From assembly GCF_024355225.1 (NCBI RefSeq), contig NZ_VCNH01000006.1:1-49868 (forward strand): a stretch of 49,868 nucleotides of DNA. The letters run 5' to 3'. The position numbers and the translations under genes were made by a program. The stretch comes from Roseovarius sp. M141 (lineage in GTDB: Bacteria > Pseudomonadota > Alphaproteobacteria > Rhodobacterales > Rhodobacteraceae). Positions 1 to 11,411 of the stretch are shown in pieces. The stretch's first letter is position 1. Each line of letters begins with the position of its first letter. The notes under the pieces were generated by a model. That model was not told the origin of the DNA, did not search any database, and was given only the letters and a program-made list of their open reading frames with translations.

Positions 1-373
1 GGCCCATCTTTCGGTTGTGACGGCCGGGATAGACGTGCAACCAAAGAAAAATCGGTGTGTCCGGGTGCTGCCTGCGCAGCTTGATTGCGACCTTCCAGCG
101 GTTGATGACGATAAGTGCGGCGGGTCTTTGCTGCTCATCGAGGTCTTGCAGCGATCGCAACTGGCCCGCTCTCGACAAGTGTCGATGGCTGCGACCGTTC
201 TGGTAATGCGTGATCTCGAACCGGGGGCTAAGCGCGGTGGCCACCCGCAGCACCGTGGCCTCGGTGCCGCCAAGCCCGCCGGTCTCGAGATCGGGCAGGT
301 CGTAACCCGCGGCAGAGCACGGATCGACGATCATCAGAGGCACACGCCGGGTCTCATTTCGAAGCACTTTCAT
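1..373 (-). CDS. GT4-family glycosyltransferase, N-terminal part cut by window start (copy 1)
   Basis: This is the first 124 or so codons of the GT-B glycosyltransferase that is complete at 36846-37892. The window edge cuts it, so it is not a biological truncation. It shows the N-terminal GTEAT segment of the GT-B fold. Its start overlaps the stop of the upstream GT2 gene (370-373) by four bases, as in copy 2. Confidence 0.85.
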   Translation of the reverse strand, partial: MKVLRNETRRVPLMIVDPCSAAGYDLPDLETGGLGGTEATVLRVATALSPRFEITHYQNGRSHRHLSRAGQLRSLQDLDEQQRPAALIVINRWKVAIKLRRQHPDTPIFLWLHVYPGRHNRKMG

Positions 374-1339
374 TGCGCGGCCATTTCTGTCACCGGGGCG
401 GAGGCGAGGATCCGCTCGACCCGGGCCGACGTGGCGGGCGTGACCGGGATGTCGCGCCGCGCCAGCAGGTCGGGCCGGCTGACATGGCTGATGCCGAGGG
501 TCGGGATATCGACCGGCACGGACTTGACCCTGCCGTTCTGCCGCCAGTCCTCGACCTTGGCCCAGACCTTCTGCCGGTCCGCCTTACGTCTGGCGCTGTC
601 GTAATCCGAGACTGCGGATTGCGTCAGGCTGTCCGGGGTCTCGATCTTGGTCAGCAACAGTTCGGGAACGATCCAGATGACCTCGCCGTTCAGGATCAGC
701 CGGTTGCGGAATTCCCGGTCCTCCTCGATGCAATCCTCGAACCCGCCGAGGCGGCGGAACACATCCGAACGGAAGAGACCCGAATTGATATGTGTCCATT
801 CCCCCCGGCACCTGCGCGCCCATCTGAAGGTTCGGGAACACGTCATCGAGCAGGGACAAATCGCGCCGGATCTCGACGCGACGCCCGTCCGGCAGGATCA
901 GCTCATGGTGGGTGAGTGCCGCGCTGACCTCCAGCCGCTGCCCCGCCTCCTTGTTCGCCAGTTGCCAGTTCAGGCAGTCGTCGGCCCCGATATCCTGCGC
1001 GGTCAACACGCGGACCTGCTGCAACACCTTGTCGCGATGCGGGATGTCGTCGGAATCGTGGAACGTGATCGCGTCGCCCGCAGTCAGCAAAAGACCCGCG
1101 TTCTTGGCGTTGGCGGTGCCGAGGTTTCGCGACAACCGGATATAGTTGAAACGCGGATCAGAGAGGAACGGCTGCACCGCGCTTTCGATCGCGTCCGTGC
1201 TGGCGTCGTCGATGACCGTGACGCGGATGTTCCACCAGCTTTGCTCCAGTGCGGCTCGGATGGCTCCGGCGATCAGATGCGCGCGGTTGTAGGTGGGGAT
1301 GACGATATCGACCAAGGGGGCGAGCAGGTCGGATGTCAT
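370..1339 (-). CDS. GT2 glycosyltransferase, frameshifted in this copy
   Basis: The gene encodes a soluble family 2 glycosyltransferase (GT-A fold) of 322 aa, intact at 37889-38857. Here a run of six C at 801-806 (five in copy 2 at 38320-38324) breaks the frame after about 180 codons. N-terminal motifs are VDIVIPTYNRAH and VTVIDDASTD, followed by a FHDSDD segment at the DXD position. It overlaps the upstream processive GT2 stop by ATGA. The extra C is most likely a homopolymer sequencing error, because copy 2 reads through to a full-length protein. Confidence 0.8.
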
Positions 1340-2805
1340 GTGGAAACCTCCGTCAGGGGTGGGGCGATCGCGGCGCGATAGGCGCGCAGGCTTGTGTCGG
1401 TCAGCAGCGCGGCGGGCAGCGGCAGCAGGAGCGCCAGCAGCGCGGCGCGGATCAGCGGCTCCGTGGGTTGCACGCCGAGCAGCAGCAGGATCGCGGTGAG
1501 GAAGACCATGAGATGACAGGCGGAGAGTGAGGGATCGCCCTTGCCGCCGGCCTTGTCGGTGACCACGAATGTCAGGCGGCAGCCCGTCAGCGCGTCGAAG
1601 GTTGCCTTGGCCGATTGCGGGGCCAGCGCGATGCGACAGGCCAGTGCGTGCAGGATAACCGGAAGGGCTTGCCCGTCGCGGATCCCGCGCACGACGACGC
1701 GGGTCGTGATGTCAGCCAGGCCGAGCAGGATAGCCCCCGCAGCCAGCGTGGCGGCGACCGTTTGCCCCTGTCCGGTCAGCAGCCAGACCGTCAAGAGCGC
1801 GGAGGGAACCAGTGCGAGGCTGAACCAGGCGGTCAGTTGCGACAGGATGACGAGCCGCTTGTGCAGGTTGAAATTGCCGACAGGGGTGAGGATCGTTCGC
1901 CCATGTCGCAGCAGGGTCTGGACGTTGCCGCTGCACCAGCGATACCGCTGCTTTTCGAGATCACGCAGGGACAGCGGCAGCAGGCCCTTGCCCACGACCC
2001 GGTTGATAAACCGCCCGGTAAAACCGGCGTGGCAAAGCCGCACGCCCAGGTCCGCATCCTCCGTCGTGGTGACACCGGACCAACCCCCTACGTCAATCAG
2101 CGCCGCTTTCGAAATCACGCAGAGCGTGCCGGTCAGCAGCACTGCCTCGGCCTCGTCTGCACCGGCGGCGTCGGTGCGAAAATATTCTTCGAGCTCGGCA
2201 TCCACACCCGGTGCGGTGGTCGTCGTGGCAACATAAGATTGCGGAAACTGCACGTAATCCGCCCCGGTCCGATGCAACGCCTCAGCGGCGCGGCTCAGAA
2301 AATCGCGATGGACGACATAATCCGCATCGACAGTTACCACATGGGTCGCATCGGCGCGCGTGTGCGCCAGCGCGATGTTGAGCGCGCCGGCCTTGGCGCC
2401 GCGCACGCCCATCCGGTGCAGGAAGGTGATCCGACACGGATGCGCCGTGCAGAAGGTCGCGACCGGCTTCCACAGCGCGGGATCGGCCGTGTTGTTGTCC
2501 ATAACGATGATCTCGTAGCCACCTGACGGCCAGTCCTGATCGAGTAAGGCCCGCAGGGTGCGGATCACCAAGTGAGGCGGTTCCGAATGGGTCGCAACAT
2601 GAATTGAAAATCGCGGGGTAACGGATCTCTGCTGACCTGCTGTCAATGACGTGGGCAAACAGGCGATAATTGGCCGAAGAGCCATCAGGGCAACCTGAAT
2701 TGCAACGATGGCGGCGCAAACGATCATGCCCACTGTCGGAACGGCAGCGGACAGAATCAGTATTCCACAGATTGCGACAAGCCGTAGTTTCACACTCGCC
2801 CCCAA
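1336..2805 (-). CDS. Membrane-bound processive-type GT2 glycosyltransferase
   Basis: A 489-aa family 2 glycosyltransferase, intact in this copy. Two hydrophobic segments lie at residues 8-45, then a cytosolic GT-A domain, then four or five hydrophobic segments from about residue 310 on. Visible motifs are TVDADY (DXD-type metal/UDP site), TTEDADLG (the TED acid) and QRYRW (the QxxRW signature of processive enzymes such as cellulose, chitin and NodC-type synthases). It therefore probably polymerises or extends a beta-linked glycan at the inner membrane; the sugar cannot be told from sequence. It is first in a seven-gene leftward operon; a short intergenic region (2806-2993) lies upstream. The copy at 38854-40323 carries two indels. 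Confidence 0.85.
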   Translation of the reverse strand: MGASVKLRLVAICGILILSAAVPTVGMIVCAAIVAIQVALMALRPIIACLPTSLTAGQQRSVTPRFSIHVATHSEPPHLVIRTLRALLDQDWPSGGYEIIVMDNNTADPALWKPVATFCTAHPCRITFLHRMGVRGAKAGALNIALAHTRADATHVVTVDADYVVHRDFLSRAAEALHRTGADYVQFPQSYVATTTTAPGVDAELEEYFRTDAAGADEAEAVLLTGTLCVISKAALIDVGGWSGVTTTEDADLGVRLCHAGFTGRFINRVVGKGLLPLSLRDLEKQRYRWCSGNVQTLLRHGRTILTPVGNFNLHKRLVILSQLTAWFSLALVPSALLTVWLLTGQGQTVAATLAAGAILLGLADITTRVVVRGIRDGQALPVILHALACRIALAPQSAKATFDALTGCRLTFVVTDKAGGKGDPSLSACHLMVFLTAILLLLGVQPTEPLIRAALLALLLPLPAALLTDTSLRAYRAAIAPPLTEVST

Positions 2806-2993
2806 GCGTTAAATTTCGATAAATATTATTTACAATCAGTAGTTTGTCCGGTTCGGACGCTACCGAAGAGGTAACAACTCTCGTTGCTGTTTAGTTCCCG
2901 CGGGCAGGGCAATTCGCAATCCATGCCGACGCTTCGACAATGCGCCAGACCGCCGGCCCCCGCTTTCAACTGGATTGAATTGGTTTTCCGTCT
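2806..2993. promoter_or_regulatory. Upstream region of the glycosyltransferase operon
   Basis: This 188-bp gap separates the operon start (2805) from the end of the Crp gene (2994), which is transcribed the same way. The half next to the operon is AT-rich (around 2810-2845), in contrast to the GC-rich genes, which suits a promoter. I could not identify a -35/-10 pair with confidence. One substitution separates the copies here (G at 2957, T in copy 2). Confidence 0.35.
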
Positions 2994-3731
2994 CTAGTCT
3001 TGCGGAAACCACGAAGTATCCATGTCGGCGTAGCGATCATGGAAATCCGTAAGTTCGATCATCGCATCTTCTCTAAGAATCCGGAGGCGATTCTGATCGC
3101 GGTGAATGTAGCCATCCTCTTCCATCCGGATGAAGGTCTTGCTGATGTAAACGTTGGTAAGGCCCAGATAATCGGCAATCTGGCTCTGGGTCATTGGCAG
3201 GCGAATGGTGTCGGTCATATCCCGGTTGGTGATCCTGAGCCGCGCGATCAGATCCAGCAGCATGTAGCTGACCCGTTCTTGCGCACTCATCCGGCCCATT
3301 GCACGGAGCACATCGATCAAAACGACTTGGTCGCGAAGCGCTATCGACAGCAAAAGTGCCGAAAGCCGCGGAGATCTGCGCAGGATTTCGTCGAGCGACG
3401 ACTTTGGAAACGGACACAGGCACACTTCTTCGACAGTGCGCAGTGTGGTCGTGGAGTGCTTAAGGGCGACGTCGGGGAAACCGATGATGTCGCCGGGATG
3501 ATGGATCTTGACGATCTGGCGGCGGCCATCGGGCAGATCGGTATAGCTGAAGGCCCAGCCATGCTTCACGACATAGAGGTCCTTGTTCTCGTCACCCCCC
3601 TGATACACCTCATATCCGGCACCAAAGTTGCGCTCTGCCTTCTCTAGTGTAGCCAATCTGTCCCGATCCGCATCTGACAGGGAGACGTAGTGTGAGAGCT
3701 TCGTAACGAGGCAACTGGATTTGCTGGACAT
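2994..3731 (-). CDS. Crp/Fnr-family transcriptional regulator
   Basis: A 245-aa regulator with an N-terminal cyclic-nucleotide-binding-like beta-barrel (about 25-140, including the HPGDIIGFPD stretch) and a C-terminal winged helix (TQSQIADYLGLTNVYISKTF is the recognition helix-turn-helix). No Fnr-type cysteine cluster is seen. The start at MSSKSSC is preceded by AGAAAGG and lies ten bases after the stop of the MgtC gene in copy 2. In copy 1 a missing C at 3749-3754 fuses the two reading frames into one 408-aa protein; I treat that as a sequencing error. It may regulate the neighbouring transport and stress genes, which is inference. Confidence 0.85.
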   Translation of the reverse strand: MSSKSSCLVTKLSHYVSLSDADRDRLATLEKAERNFGAGYEVYQGGDENKDLYVVKHGWAFSYTDLPDGRRQIVKIHHPGDIIGFPDVALKHSTTTLRTVEEVCLCPFPKSSLDEILRRSPRLSALLLSIALRDQVVLIDVLRAMGRMSAQERVSYMLLDLIARLRITNRDMTDTIRLPMTQSQIADYLGLTNVYISKTFIRMEEDGYIHRDQNRLRILREDAMIELTDFHDRYADMDTSWFPQD

Positions 3732-3741
3732 GATGGCCTTT

Positions 3742-4184
3742 CTATTTGCCCCCCGGATGTGAAGCCAGTCAAAAATGTTGAGAACGATGAAGATCAGCGC
3801 TGAGATGAACGCCGCCTCTTTCAGGTAACCTAGCCCGCAGGCGATACCGATCGACCCTACGGCCCAGATCGCCGCGCCGCTGCGAACGCCCTTGAGCCGT
3901 CCATCGTCGCTGGGCGACATGATCGCCCCCGCTCCGAGGAAGCCGATACCGCCGACAATACCTTGGATCAGACGGGTGGGATCGATCGACATGGCCTCGT
4001 CCTCGGCCATACTGCTCAGGGCAAAATTAAGGGTGACTGCCATCAAGGCGGCAGAGCCAATGGCGACCAGGACATAAACTCCTGCCCCTAAAGGCTTGCC
4101 CTTGATCTCGCGATCAAGCCCGACGACCAACCCGCATGCGCCGGAAAACAGGACGCGGAGTATGAACTCACTGAAATCGACCAT
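3742..4184 (-). CDS. MgtC/SapB-family membrane protein (frame fused to Crp in this copy)
   Basis: An approximately 147-aa inner-membrane protein. The signature GLVVGLDREIKGKPLGAG near the N-terminus and GFLGAGAI in the middle are typical of MgtC/SapB proteins, which inhibit F-ATPase and support growth at low Mg2+ in the studied members. There are four or five hydrophobic segments. The start at 4184 (MVDFSEF) follows a GGAGGT with long spacing; a TTG/ATG start at 4220/4217 after AAGGAAAG is the alternative. The natural stop (about 3742) is visible only in copy 2, where seven C are present; copy 1 has six and reads on into the Crp gene. Confidence 0.8.
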
Positions 4185-4356
4185 TATCGAAAACTTACCT
4201 CCGCAGATTGTCGTCATCAACTTTCCTTAGCTGTAATTGCAGGTATCGGGTTTAATCTGCATTGAGAAACGGTAAACGGTCTATGGCTATGGTCGCATGT
4301 TGGACCGGCAATCCCTCCGGATGAAAAAGAAACCTTTCCGACAGGAGGAAACACGA

Positions 4357-4872
4357 ATGTTTTTTGACGGATTCGTCATTGATGCCTTTGCCAAGGGTGT
4401 CCTGTTGAGCGCGGCTGGCATTGCCTGGATCATCCTGCTAGTCCGCGTGGTCGGCCTGCGGTCGTTCTCAAAAATGACGAATTTCGACTTCGTGATGACC
4501 GTCGCCATGGGCTCGCTTCTGGCTGGGGCGTCGCAGTCGCAGGAATGGACAGGATTTCTTCAGACGCTGACGGCGATGGCCACCCTTTTTGCCGTCCAGT
4601 ATTTCGTCTCGCGGCTGCGGCACTGGTCGCCGCGGCTGGACGCGCTGGTTCAGAACACGCCGGTTTGTCTGATGAAGGACGGCGTCATCCTGCATGACAA
4701 CCTGCGCGCGACGCGTGTGGCCGAGGAAGACCTGCTCGCCAAACTGCGCGAGGCGAACGCGCTGGAGCTGTCGACGGTGCGCGCCGTGGTGCTGGAAACG
4801 ACCGGCGATATCTCGGTGCTGCACGGCGATCATGTGGATGAGGTCCTGTTCAAGGGCGTCGCCGAGGACTGA
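4357..4872 (+). CDS. DUF421 (YetF-type) membrane protein
   Basis: A 171-aa protein with two or three N-terminal membrane helices (residues 8-75) followed by a cytosolic alpha/beta domain containing VCLMKDGVILHDNL, the usual DUF421 layout. YetF-like proteins in Bacillus are linked to spore and membrane functions; the role here is unknown. The start at 4357 is chosen because CAGGAGGA lies eight bases upstream; an upstream ATG at 4297 lacks such a site. The stop codon overlaps the start of the antiporter gene by one base, so the two are probably translationally coupled. Confidence 0.85.
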   Translation: MFFDGFVIDAFAKGVLLSAAGIAWIILLVRVVGLRSFSKMTNFDFVMTVAMGSLLAGASQSQEWTGFLQTLTAMATLFAVQYFVSRLRHWSPRLDALVQNTPVCLMKDGVILHDNLRATRVAEEDLLAKLREANALELSTVRAVVLETTGDISVLHGDHVDEVLFKGVAED

Positions 4873-6113
4873 TGGAAAACGCCACTTTCTTCGAATTCAG
4901 CCCCTATCATCTGACCCTCGCGGTCGTCGGCTGCATCGTGATCCTGTCACGCTGGTTTCCACGGCTCATTTCATCGCGCGAACCGGCGGCCGCGCCGCTG
5001 ATGATCCTGCTGGGGGCCGGAGCCGTCTTGATGATCCCCGGCCTGCCCGCGCCCCCCGATCCGCGCACGGCGCCGCTGCTGTGGGAGGTGATGGCAGAGA
5101 TCACCGTCATCGTTGCGCTCTTCGCGGCGGGCATGCGGGTCGACAGCCTCGGGCCGCCGGGAAAATGGGCACCGACGCTGCGGCTGCTCCTGATCGCGAT
5201 GCCCCTGACCATCGCGGCGGTCGCGTTCCTCGGCGTGGTGCTGGGCGGGCTGACCGCCGGAGCTGCCGTTCTGCTGGCCGCCGTGCTTGCACCCACCGAC
5301 CCAGTCCTTGCCGCCGACGTGCAGATCGCGCCGCCGCAGGAGGGACAGGAACATCCGGTGCGTTTCGCCCTGACCACGGAGGCCGCGCTGAACGACGGGC
5401 TGGCCTTTCCGTTCGTTTATCTCGGCCTGATCCTCATTGCGCAGGGTTTGGCCCCCGCTGAATGGGGGCTTCAGTGGTTGCTGGAGGACGTGATCTACCG
5501 GATTTCCATCGGGGCCGCGATGGGCTGGGCCGGGGGGTGGCTGCTGGGCCAGATACTGTTCAACCTGCCGCGCGAAACCCGGCTGGCCGATACTGGCTCG
5601 GGAGTGATCGCGATTGCCGGGGTGTTCCTGTGCTACGGCTCCACCGAACTGGTCGAAGGCTATGGTTTCATCGCCGTGGCCGCGATGGGCCTATCGCTCA
5701 GGCGTATTGAGAGCGAACACCACTATCATCGGCATCTGCACGATTTTTCGGAATCCATCGAACACGCCCTGACGGCGCTTTTGCTTATCGCTCTGGGAGC
5801 CCTGCTCCCCACTCTGGCAGCGGACCTGACCTGGAGCCATGTCGCCATCGCGGTGCTGCTGATCGTGGTGCTGCGCCCGCTTGCCGGATGGATATCGTTG
5901 ACGGCAAGCGCGCTGGCCCGTCCCGACCGAGCGGTTGTTGCCGTCTATGGGGTGCGCGGGATCGGGTCGATCTATTATTTGGCCTATGCGACAGGCTACG
6001 CCGAACTCGATAACCTGTCCGACCTGTGGATCATCACCGCACTGACGATTTTCCTGTCGACCGTCCTGCATGGTTTCACAGTGGGCTGGAGCATGGAAAA
6101 GATCGGGAGATGA
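4872..6113 (+). CDS. CPA1-family cation:proton antiporter
   Basis: A 413-aa integral membrane protein with about 11-12 hydrophobic segments. The APTDPVLAADVQ motif and TTEAALNDGLAFPF (with the conserved ND pair of electroneutral CPA1/NhaP antiporters) are present near residues 140 and 175. It probably exchanges Na+ or K+ for H+ across the inner membrane and helps in pH and salt stress. It is coupled to the DUF421 gene upstream (one-base overlap). The long cytosolic tail of many NhaP proteins is absent. The ion cannot be told from sequence. Confidence 0.88.
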   Translation: MENATFFEFSPYHLTLAVVGCIVILSRWFPRLISSREPAAAPLMILLGAGAVLMIPGLPAPPDPRTAPLLWEVMAEITVIVALFAAGMRVDSLGPPGKWAPTLRLLLIAMPLTIAAVAFLGVVLGGLTAGAAVLLAAVLAPTDPVLAADVQIAPPQEGQEHPVRFALTTEAALNDGLAFPFVYLGLILIAQGLAPAEWGLQWLLEDVIYRISIGAAMGWAGGWLLGQILFNLPRETRLADTGSGVIAIAGVFLCYGSTELVEGYGFIAVAAMGLSLRRIESEHHYHRHLHDFSESIEHALTALLLIALGALLPTLAADLTWSHVAIAVLLIVVLRPLAGWISLTASALARPDRAVVAVYGVRGIGSIYYLAYATGYAELDNLSDLWIITALTIFLSTVLHGFTVGWSMEKIGR

Positions 6114-6198
6114 CTATCAGATCAATCTGTTTGGAACTGAGGGTGAGCGCTTTGGATATCATCCATAGAGGAACGCCTAACCACGTGAAGGTGCCGCA

Positions 6199-6975
6199 AT
6201 GTCGCTAGTTATCGGACTTTTAGGATGGCTTTTCCTGATCATCGTCACGACGGACTTTCTGATCACGACGGCTGGCACAAACGATAGCAGTCCAATCGCG
6301 ATACGTGTGGCCCGGACCGCATTCCGCCTGTTCAGGCGACTGCCCGACACGGACATCAAGCACAAGATCATCGGCCCGCTGGTCGTGGCAACCGTGGCCA
6401 CATGGTGGATCCTGAGCGTGAACCTGTCCTGGGCGATGATCTTTTACGGCATCACTGGATCAGTCGTGGACCAGAGCAGCGGGTTGTCGGCAAGCCCGGT
6501 CGGATTCATATCGCACGTCGGTCATCTCCTCTCGACGGTTGGAGGCGGCACGACATCGCCTGCCACATCGACTATCTCACTCCTGGGTGTAGTGGTCGGT
6601 GTGAATGGCATGGTTGTCCTGACACTCGGCGTGAGCTTTGTCATGGCGACCACTCAAACGGTGGTCCATGGGCGCAAACTTCTACTATACCTTCACGCCA
6701 GCCAAGACGATAACCTCATGCTTTTGAAGGATCTGGCAGGATTGACCGCCGAACTGAACGCCGCTCCCTTTGCGCTATTTTTCAGTCATCAGGATCCAGA
6801 AATGAGGGTTCCGGAGAGACTGACAGAAGTGTTTGCCCATAGGCTTGATGACGCGGAGACAGACTGGGCACATCTGGCCCGGGCACTGCCTTATTTCCGG
6901 CAATATTCCGGACCCGACGTCTCATCAAAGCTGCAGGAATGGCTCAGGGATTTCTCCGCCCGCCATATGCCGTGA
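6199..6975 (+). CDS. Putative two-TM ion-channel-like membrane protein
   Basis: A 258-aa protein: hydrophobic segments at 3-22, about 55-80 and 125-150, with a pore-loop-like stretch LLSTVGGGTTSPAT in between, then a cytosolic helical C-terminal half. The layout recalls two-TM K+ channels, but the selectivity filter would read TVGGG rather than TVGYG, so ion selectivity is doubtful. It lies 85 bp after the antiporter in the same direction and may share its transcript. Function is inferred from topology only. The 3' end converges on the catalase gene. Confidence 0.55.
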   Translation: MSLVIGLLGWLFLIIVTTDFLITTAGTNDSSPIAIRVARTAFRLFRRLPDTDIKHKIIGPLVVATVATWWILSVNLSWAMIFYGITGSVVDQSSGLSASPVGFISHVGHLLSTVGGGTTSPATSTISLLGVVVGVNGMVVLTLGVSFVMATTQTVVHGRKLLLYLHASQDDNLMLLKDLAGLTAELNAAPFALFFSHQDPEMRVPERLTEVFAHRLDDAETDWAHLARALPYFRQYSGPDVSSKLQEWLRDFSARHMP

Positions 6976-6995
6976 TCCGACAGTATAAAGATAGA

Positions 6996-9104
<2,109 letters not shown>

Positions 9105-9336
9105 CAGTTTATCTCCAGCGACAGAAATGTGCGCGCAACAGGGGAATTATCGAACAGAACAAATGCTACGCTGCGCAATGTTTCGGAACTTCCATCTAGA
9201 TTGATGCAACCGGACATAAAATCGTGCTTACCCCTCTTCTCGCAGTCAATCTGCAAAATTCACCAGACGTCCGCCTTGCTTCGGGACGGCTGGAGTCTTG
9301 GCAGACGGCTCACTCTCCATTCGCGCTAGAAAAATC

Positions 9337-10272
9337 ATGGAACATGTTTCGATAGACCTCTGGGCTGCCAATCTTGAATCGAGCGTGCAGGATCTGCAGA
9401 CGTGGCTCGCCGCTCTGGAAGCGCGGGTCGCACAGACGGCAGCGCGGGGCGGACACATGTTGGTCCTTCCCGAGTTCGCCTGTGCCCAGTGGTTGAATTT
9501 TGCCCCGGCAGATATGGCGGAGGCGGATACCCTCGGCTGGCTCTTTGAATGTGGGCAGATATCGCTGGATGCGATTGCTATAATCTCCGCGAACTATGGT
9601 GTCTCGATACTTGCCGGAACGATACCGTTCGCGGCCGGGCCGGTGGACGGTATTGCCACATATTTCAACCGTGCATGGTTGATAACGCCGGATGGTGCGC
9701 GTCATAGCCAAGACAAACTGAGCTTGACCCCGCTCGAAGCTCAGGGCGCTGGCGGCATTACCGTCCATGGTGAATCGATAAATGTCATCGAATGGAACGG
9801 GCTACGGATCGCTATGATCATTTGCCTCGACAGCGAATTTACGGACTTGTGGTCCCGACTGGGGACTCTCGATCTCGATCTGGTGATCATTCCTGCCAAA
9901 ACAGACATGATTACCGGCTACAACAGGGTGTTCGGCTGCGCGCGTGCGCGAGCCATCGAGCTTCAGACTGTTGTGTGTGTTCTGGGCGCAGTCGGAGTGC
10001 CCTTCGGTGCCGCGCTGACGGATTCGGGCGTGGGCGGCGCCAGTGTCTTTACGCCTTGCGATATCGGCGTTTCACTTGATGGCATTCACGCGGCGATCGC
10101 GCCCCAGACTGCCGCCATGATGACCGATCACGTTCTGGTTGCTGTCGATATTCCTGTAGGTGCGTGTCGCAGGCTACGCAACGGCCATGCTGAGGCGGAG
10201 GTTTGTCCCGCACGGTGGGATGCCGGACATCTGATTGTGAATGATCCTGCCTCACCGAAATTGGTGGCATGA
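9337..10272 (+). CDS. Carbon-nitrogen hydrolase (nitrilase superfamily)
   Basis: A 311-aa amidase/nitrilase-fold enzyme. The catalytic triad is visible: Glu46 (VLPEFA), Lys127 (SQDKLSL) and Cys163 (IICLDSEF). Lengths and motifs suit an amidase or carbamoyl-amide hydrolase; the substrate is unknown. The start at 9337 is preferred because the family fold begins right after it, though the ribosome site is weak and an upstream in-frame GTG/ATG cannot be excluded. It converges on the esterase gene with nine bases between stops. In copy 2 this gene has a 2-base insertion and loses its 3' end. Confidence 0.82.
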   Translation: MEHVSIDLWAANLESSVQDLQTWLAALEARVAQTAARGGHMLVLPEFACAQWLNFAPADMAEADTLGWLFECGQISLDAIAIISANYGVSILAGTIPFAAGPVDGIATYFNRAWLITPDGARHSQDKLSLTPLEAQGAGGITVHGESINVIEWNGLRIAMIICLDSEFTDLWSRLGTLDLDLVIIPAKTDMITGYNRVFGCARARAIELQTVVCVLGAVGVPFGAALTDSGVGGASVFTPCDIGVSLDGIHAAIAPQTAAMMTDHVLVAVDIPVGACRRLRNGHAEAEVCPARWDAGHLIVNDPASPKLVA

Positions 10273-10280
10273 CCGGGGGG

Positions 10281-11411
10281 TCACTTAGGTAGCGTTGATC
10301 GACGCTTCTTGGTCGTGCGGTGTCGTAGAAAAAAGCGCACCATCTCCCGCGAGGCATCAGGGCCTGTGGGATCGGTGTAGCTTCCGGCCGCATGTCCGCC
10401 GGACCAGGCGTGTCCTGCACCATGGACGACCCACTGCTCGGTGTAGGGACGTCCCCTGCCCACCCGATGCACGGTGCGGGTAAATTCACGGCCACCGTGA
10501 ACGCGCCCTTTCTTTTCTGTCCGGTCAAGGGCGGCGAAAGGTTCGAGTGCGCGAATGGCGATGAAACGACCGTTGCGGGGGTTGATGACCTTATCCGCGT
10601 CGCCATGAAAAATGATGGTCGGCACTTGAGCATCAAGACGCTTGCCCGGATCGCCACTTTGCATCGCTCTCGGAACGGATGCTGGATCATGAGCGGCTCC
10701 TACGGCCAGCCCCGAATGAACACCGACCGCCGCAAAGATATCGGAATATTCCGTTGCTAGGATCAACGCTGCTGCTGCCCCGGCAGACAGGCCCGCGACA
10801 TAGACTCTGGAGGGATCGGCGTTCCAGTCGGCAATGATCTTGCGCGTCATGTCCGCCAGCAAAGCGGGTTCTCCCGCGCCCCGGTTCTGATCGCCCCGTC
10901 TATACCAGTTCCAGCACCGATAATGATGGGCGTCCCGCGCCTGATCCGGATAAAGAACCAGAAAACCGAATTCCTCTGCCAGTGTATTCATCCCGGTGCC
11001 ACGCGCAAAATCCTTCGACGATTGCCCACACCCGTGTAGCATGACGAGCAGCGGAAGCGGCGTCGTTGCCTTGTTCGCAGCGACCGGCACATAGAGCTTG
11101 TATGAACGGGTGCCAAAAGCGGTCTCATGTTGTCCGGCCTTGAACGTTGCGCCCCGCGGGGTCCTTGCTTGGGATCTGGTGGCAGGAACAGCCGCCCGGG
11201 CTTTGACTTTACCACTTCCGCCCATGGCTGCACGCGACGGGCTGGCAGGCTTCACGGCTTTGCGCGCGGGCGTGCCGGGTTTTCTGGCTCTACGTTTCTT
11301 CGGTTTGGACGGGCCAAGGAGCGTGCTCCACATTTCGGTGATTGCGGAAGCGCCCGCGCGTCTTAGCTTGCGCTGTGTCTTCGCGCGTGCGCGCCTGAAC
11401 GGATCGTGCAT
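10281..11411 (-). CDS. PHB-depolymerase-family esterase
   Basis: A 376-aa alpha/beta-hydrolase. The oxyanion segment is MLHGCGQ (about 125-130), the nucleophile elbow GLSAG (Ser209), and the histidine lies in GHAWSGG near residue 345; this is the esterase PHB depolymerase (LpqC/PhaZ-like) pattern. The first about 90 residues are Lys/Arg/Ala/Pro-rich and low-complexity, without a signal peptide, so it may act in the cytosol, for example on storage polyester or other esters. Copies differ at residue 63 (Met here, Gly in copy 2; bases 11222-11226). Confidence 0.82.
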   Translation of the reverse strand: MHDPFRRARAKTQRKLRRAGASAITEMWSTLLGPSKPKKRRARKPGTPARKAVKPASPSRAAMGGSGKVKARAAVPATRSQARTPRGATFKAGQHETAFGTRSYKLYVPVAANKATTPLPLLVMLHGCGQSSKDFARGTGMNTLAEEFGFLVLYPDQARDAHHYRCWNWYRRGDQNRGAGEPALLADMTRKIIADWNADPSRVYVAGLSAGAAAALILATEYSDIFAAVGVHSGLAVGAAHDPASVPRAMQSGDPGKRLDAQVPTIIFHGDADKVINPRNGRFIAIRALEPFAALDRTEKKGRVHGGREFTRTVHRVGRGRPYTEQWVVHGAGHAWSGGHAAGSYTDPTGPDASREMVRFFLRHRTTKKRRSTLPK

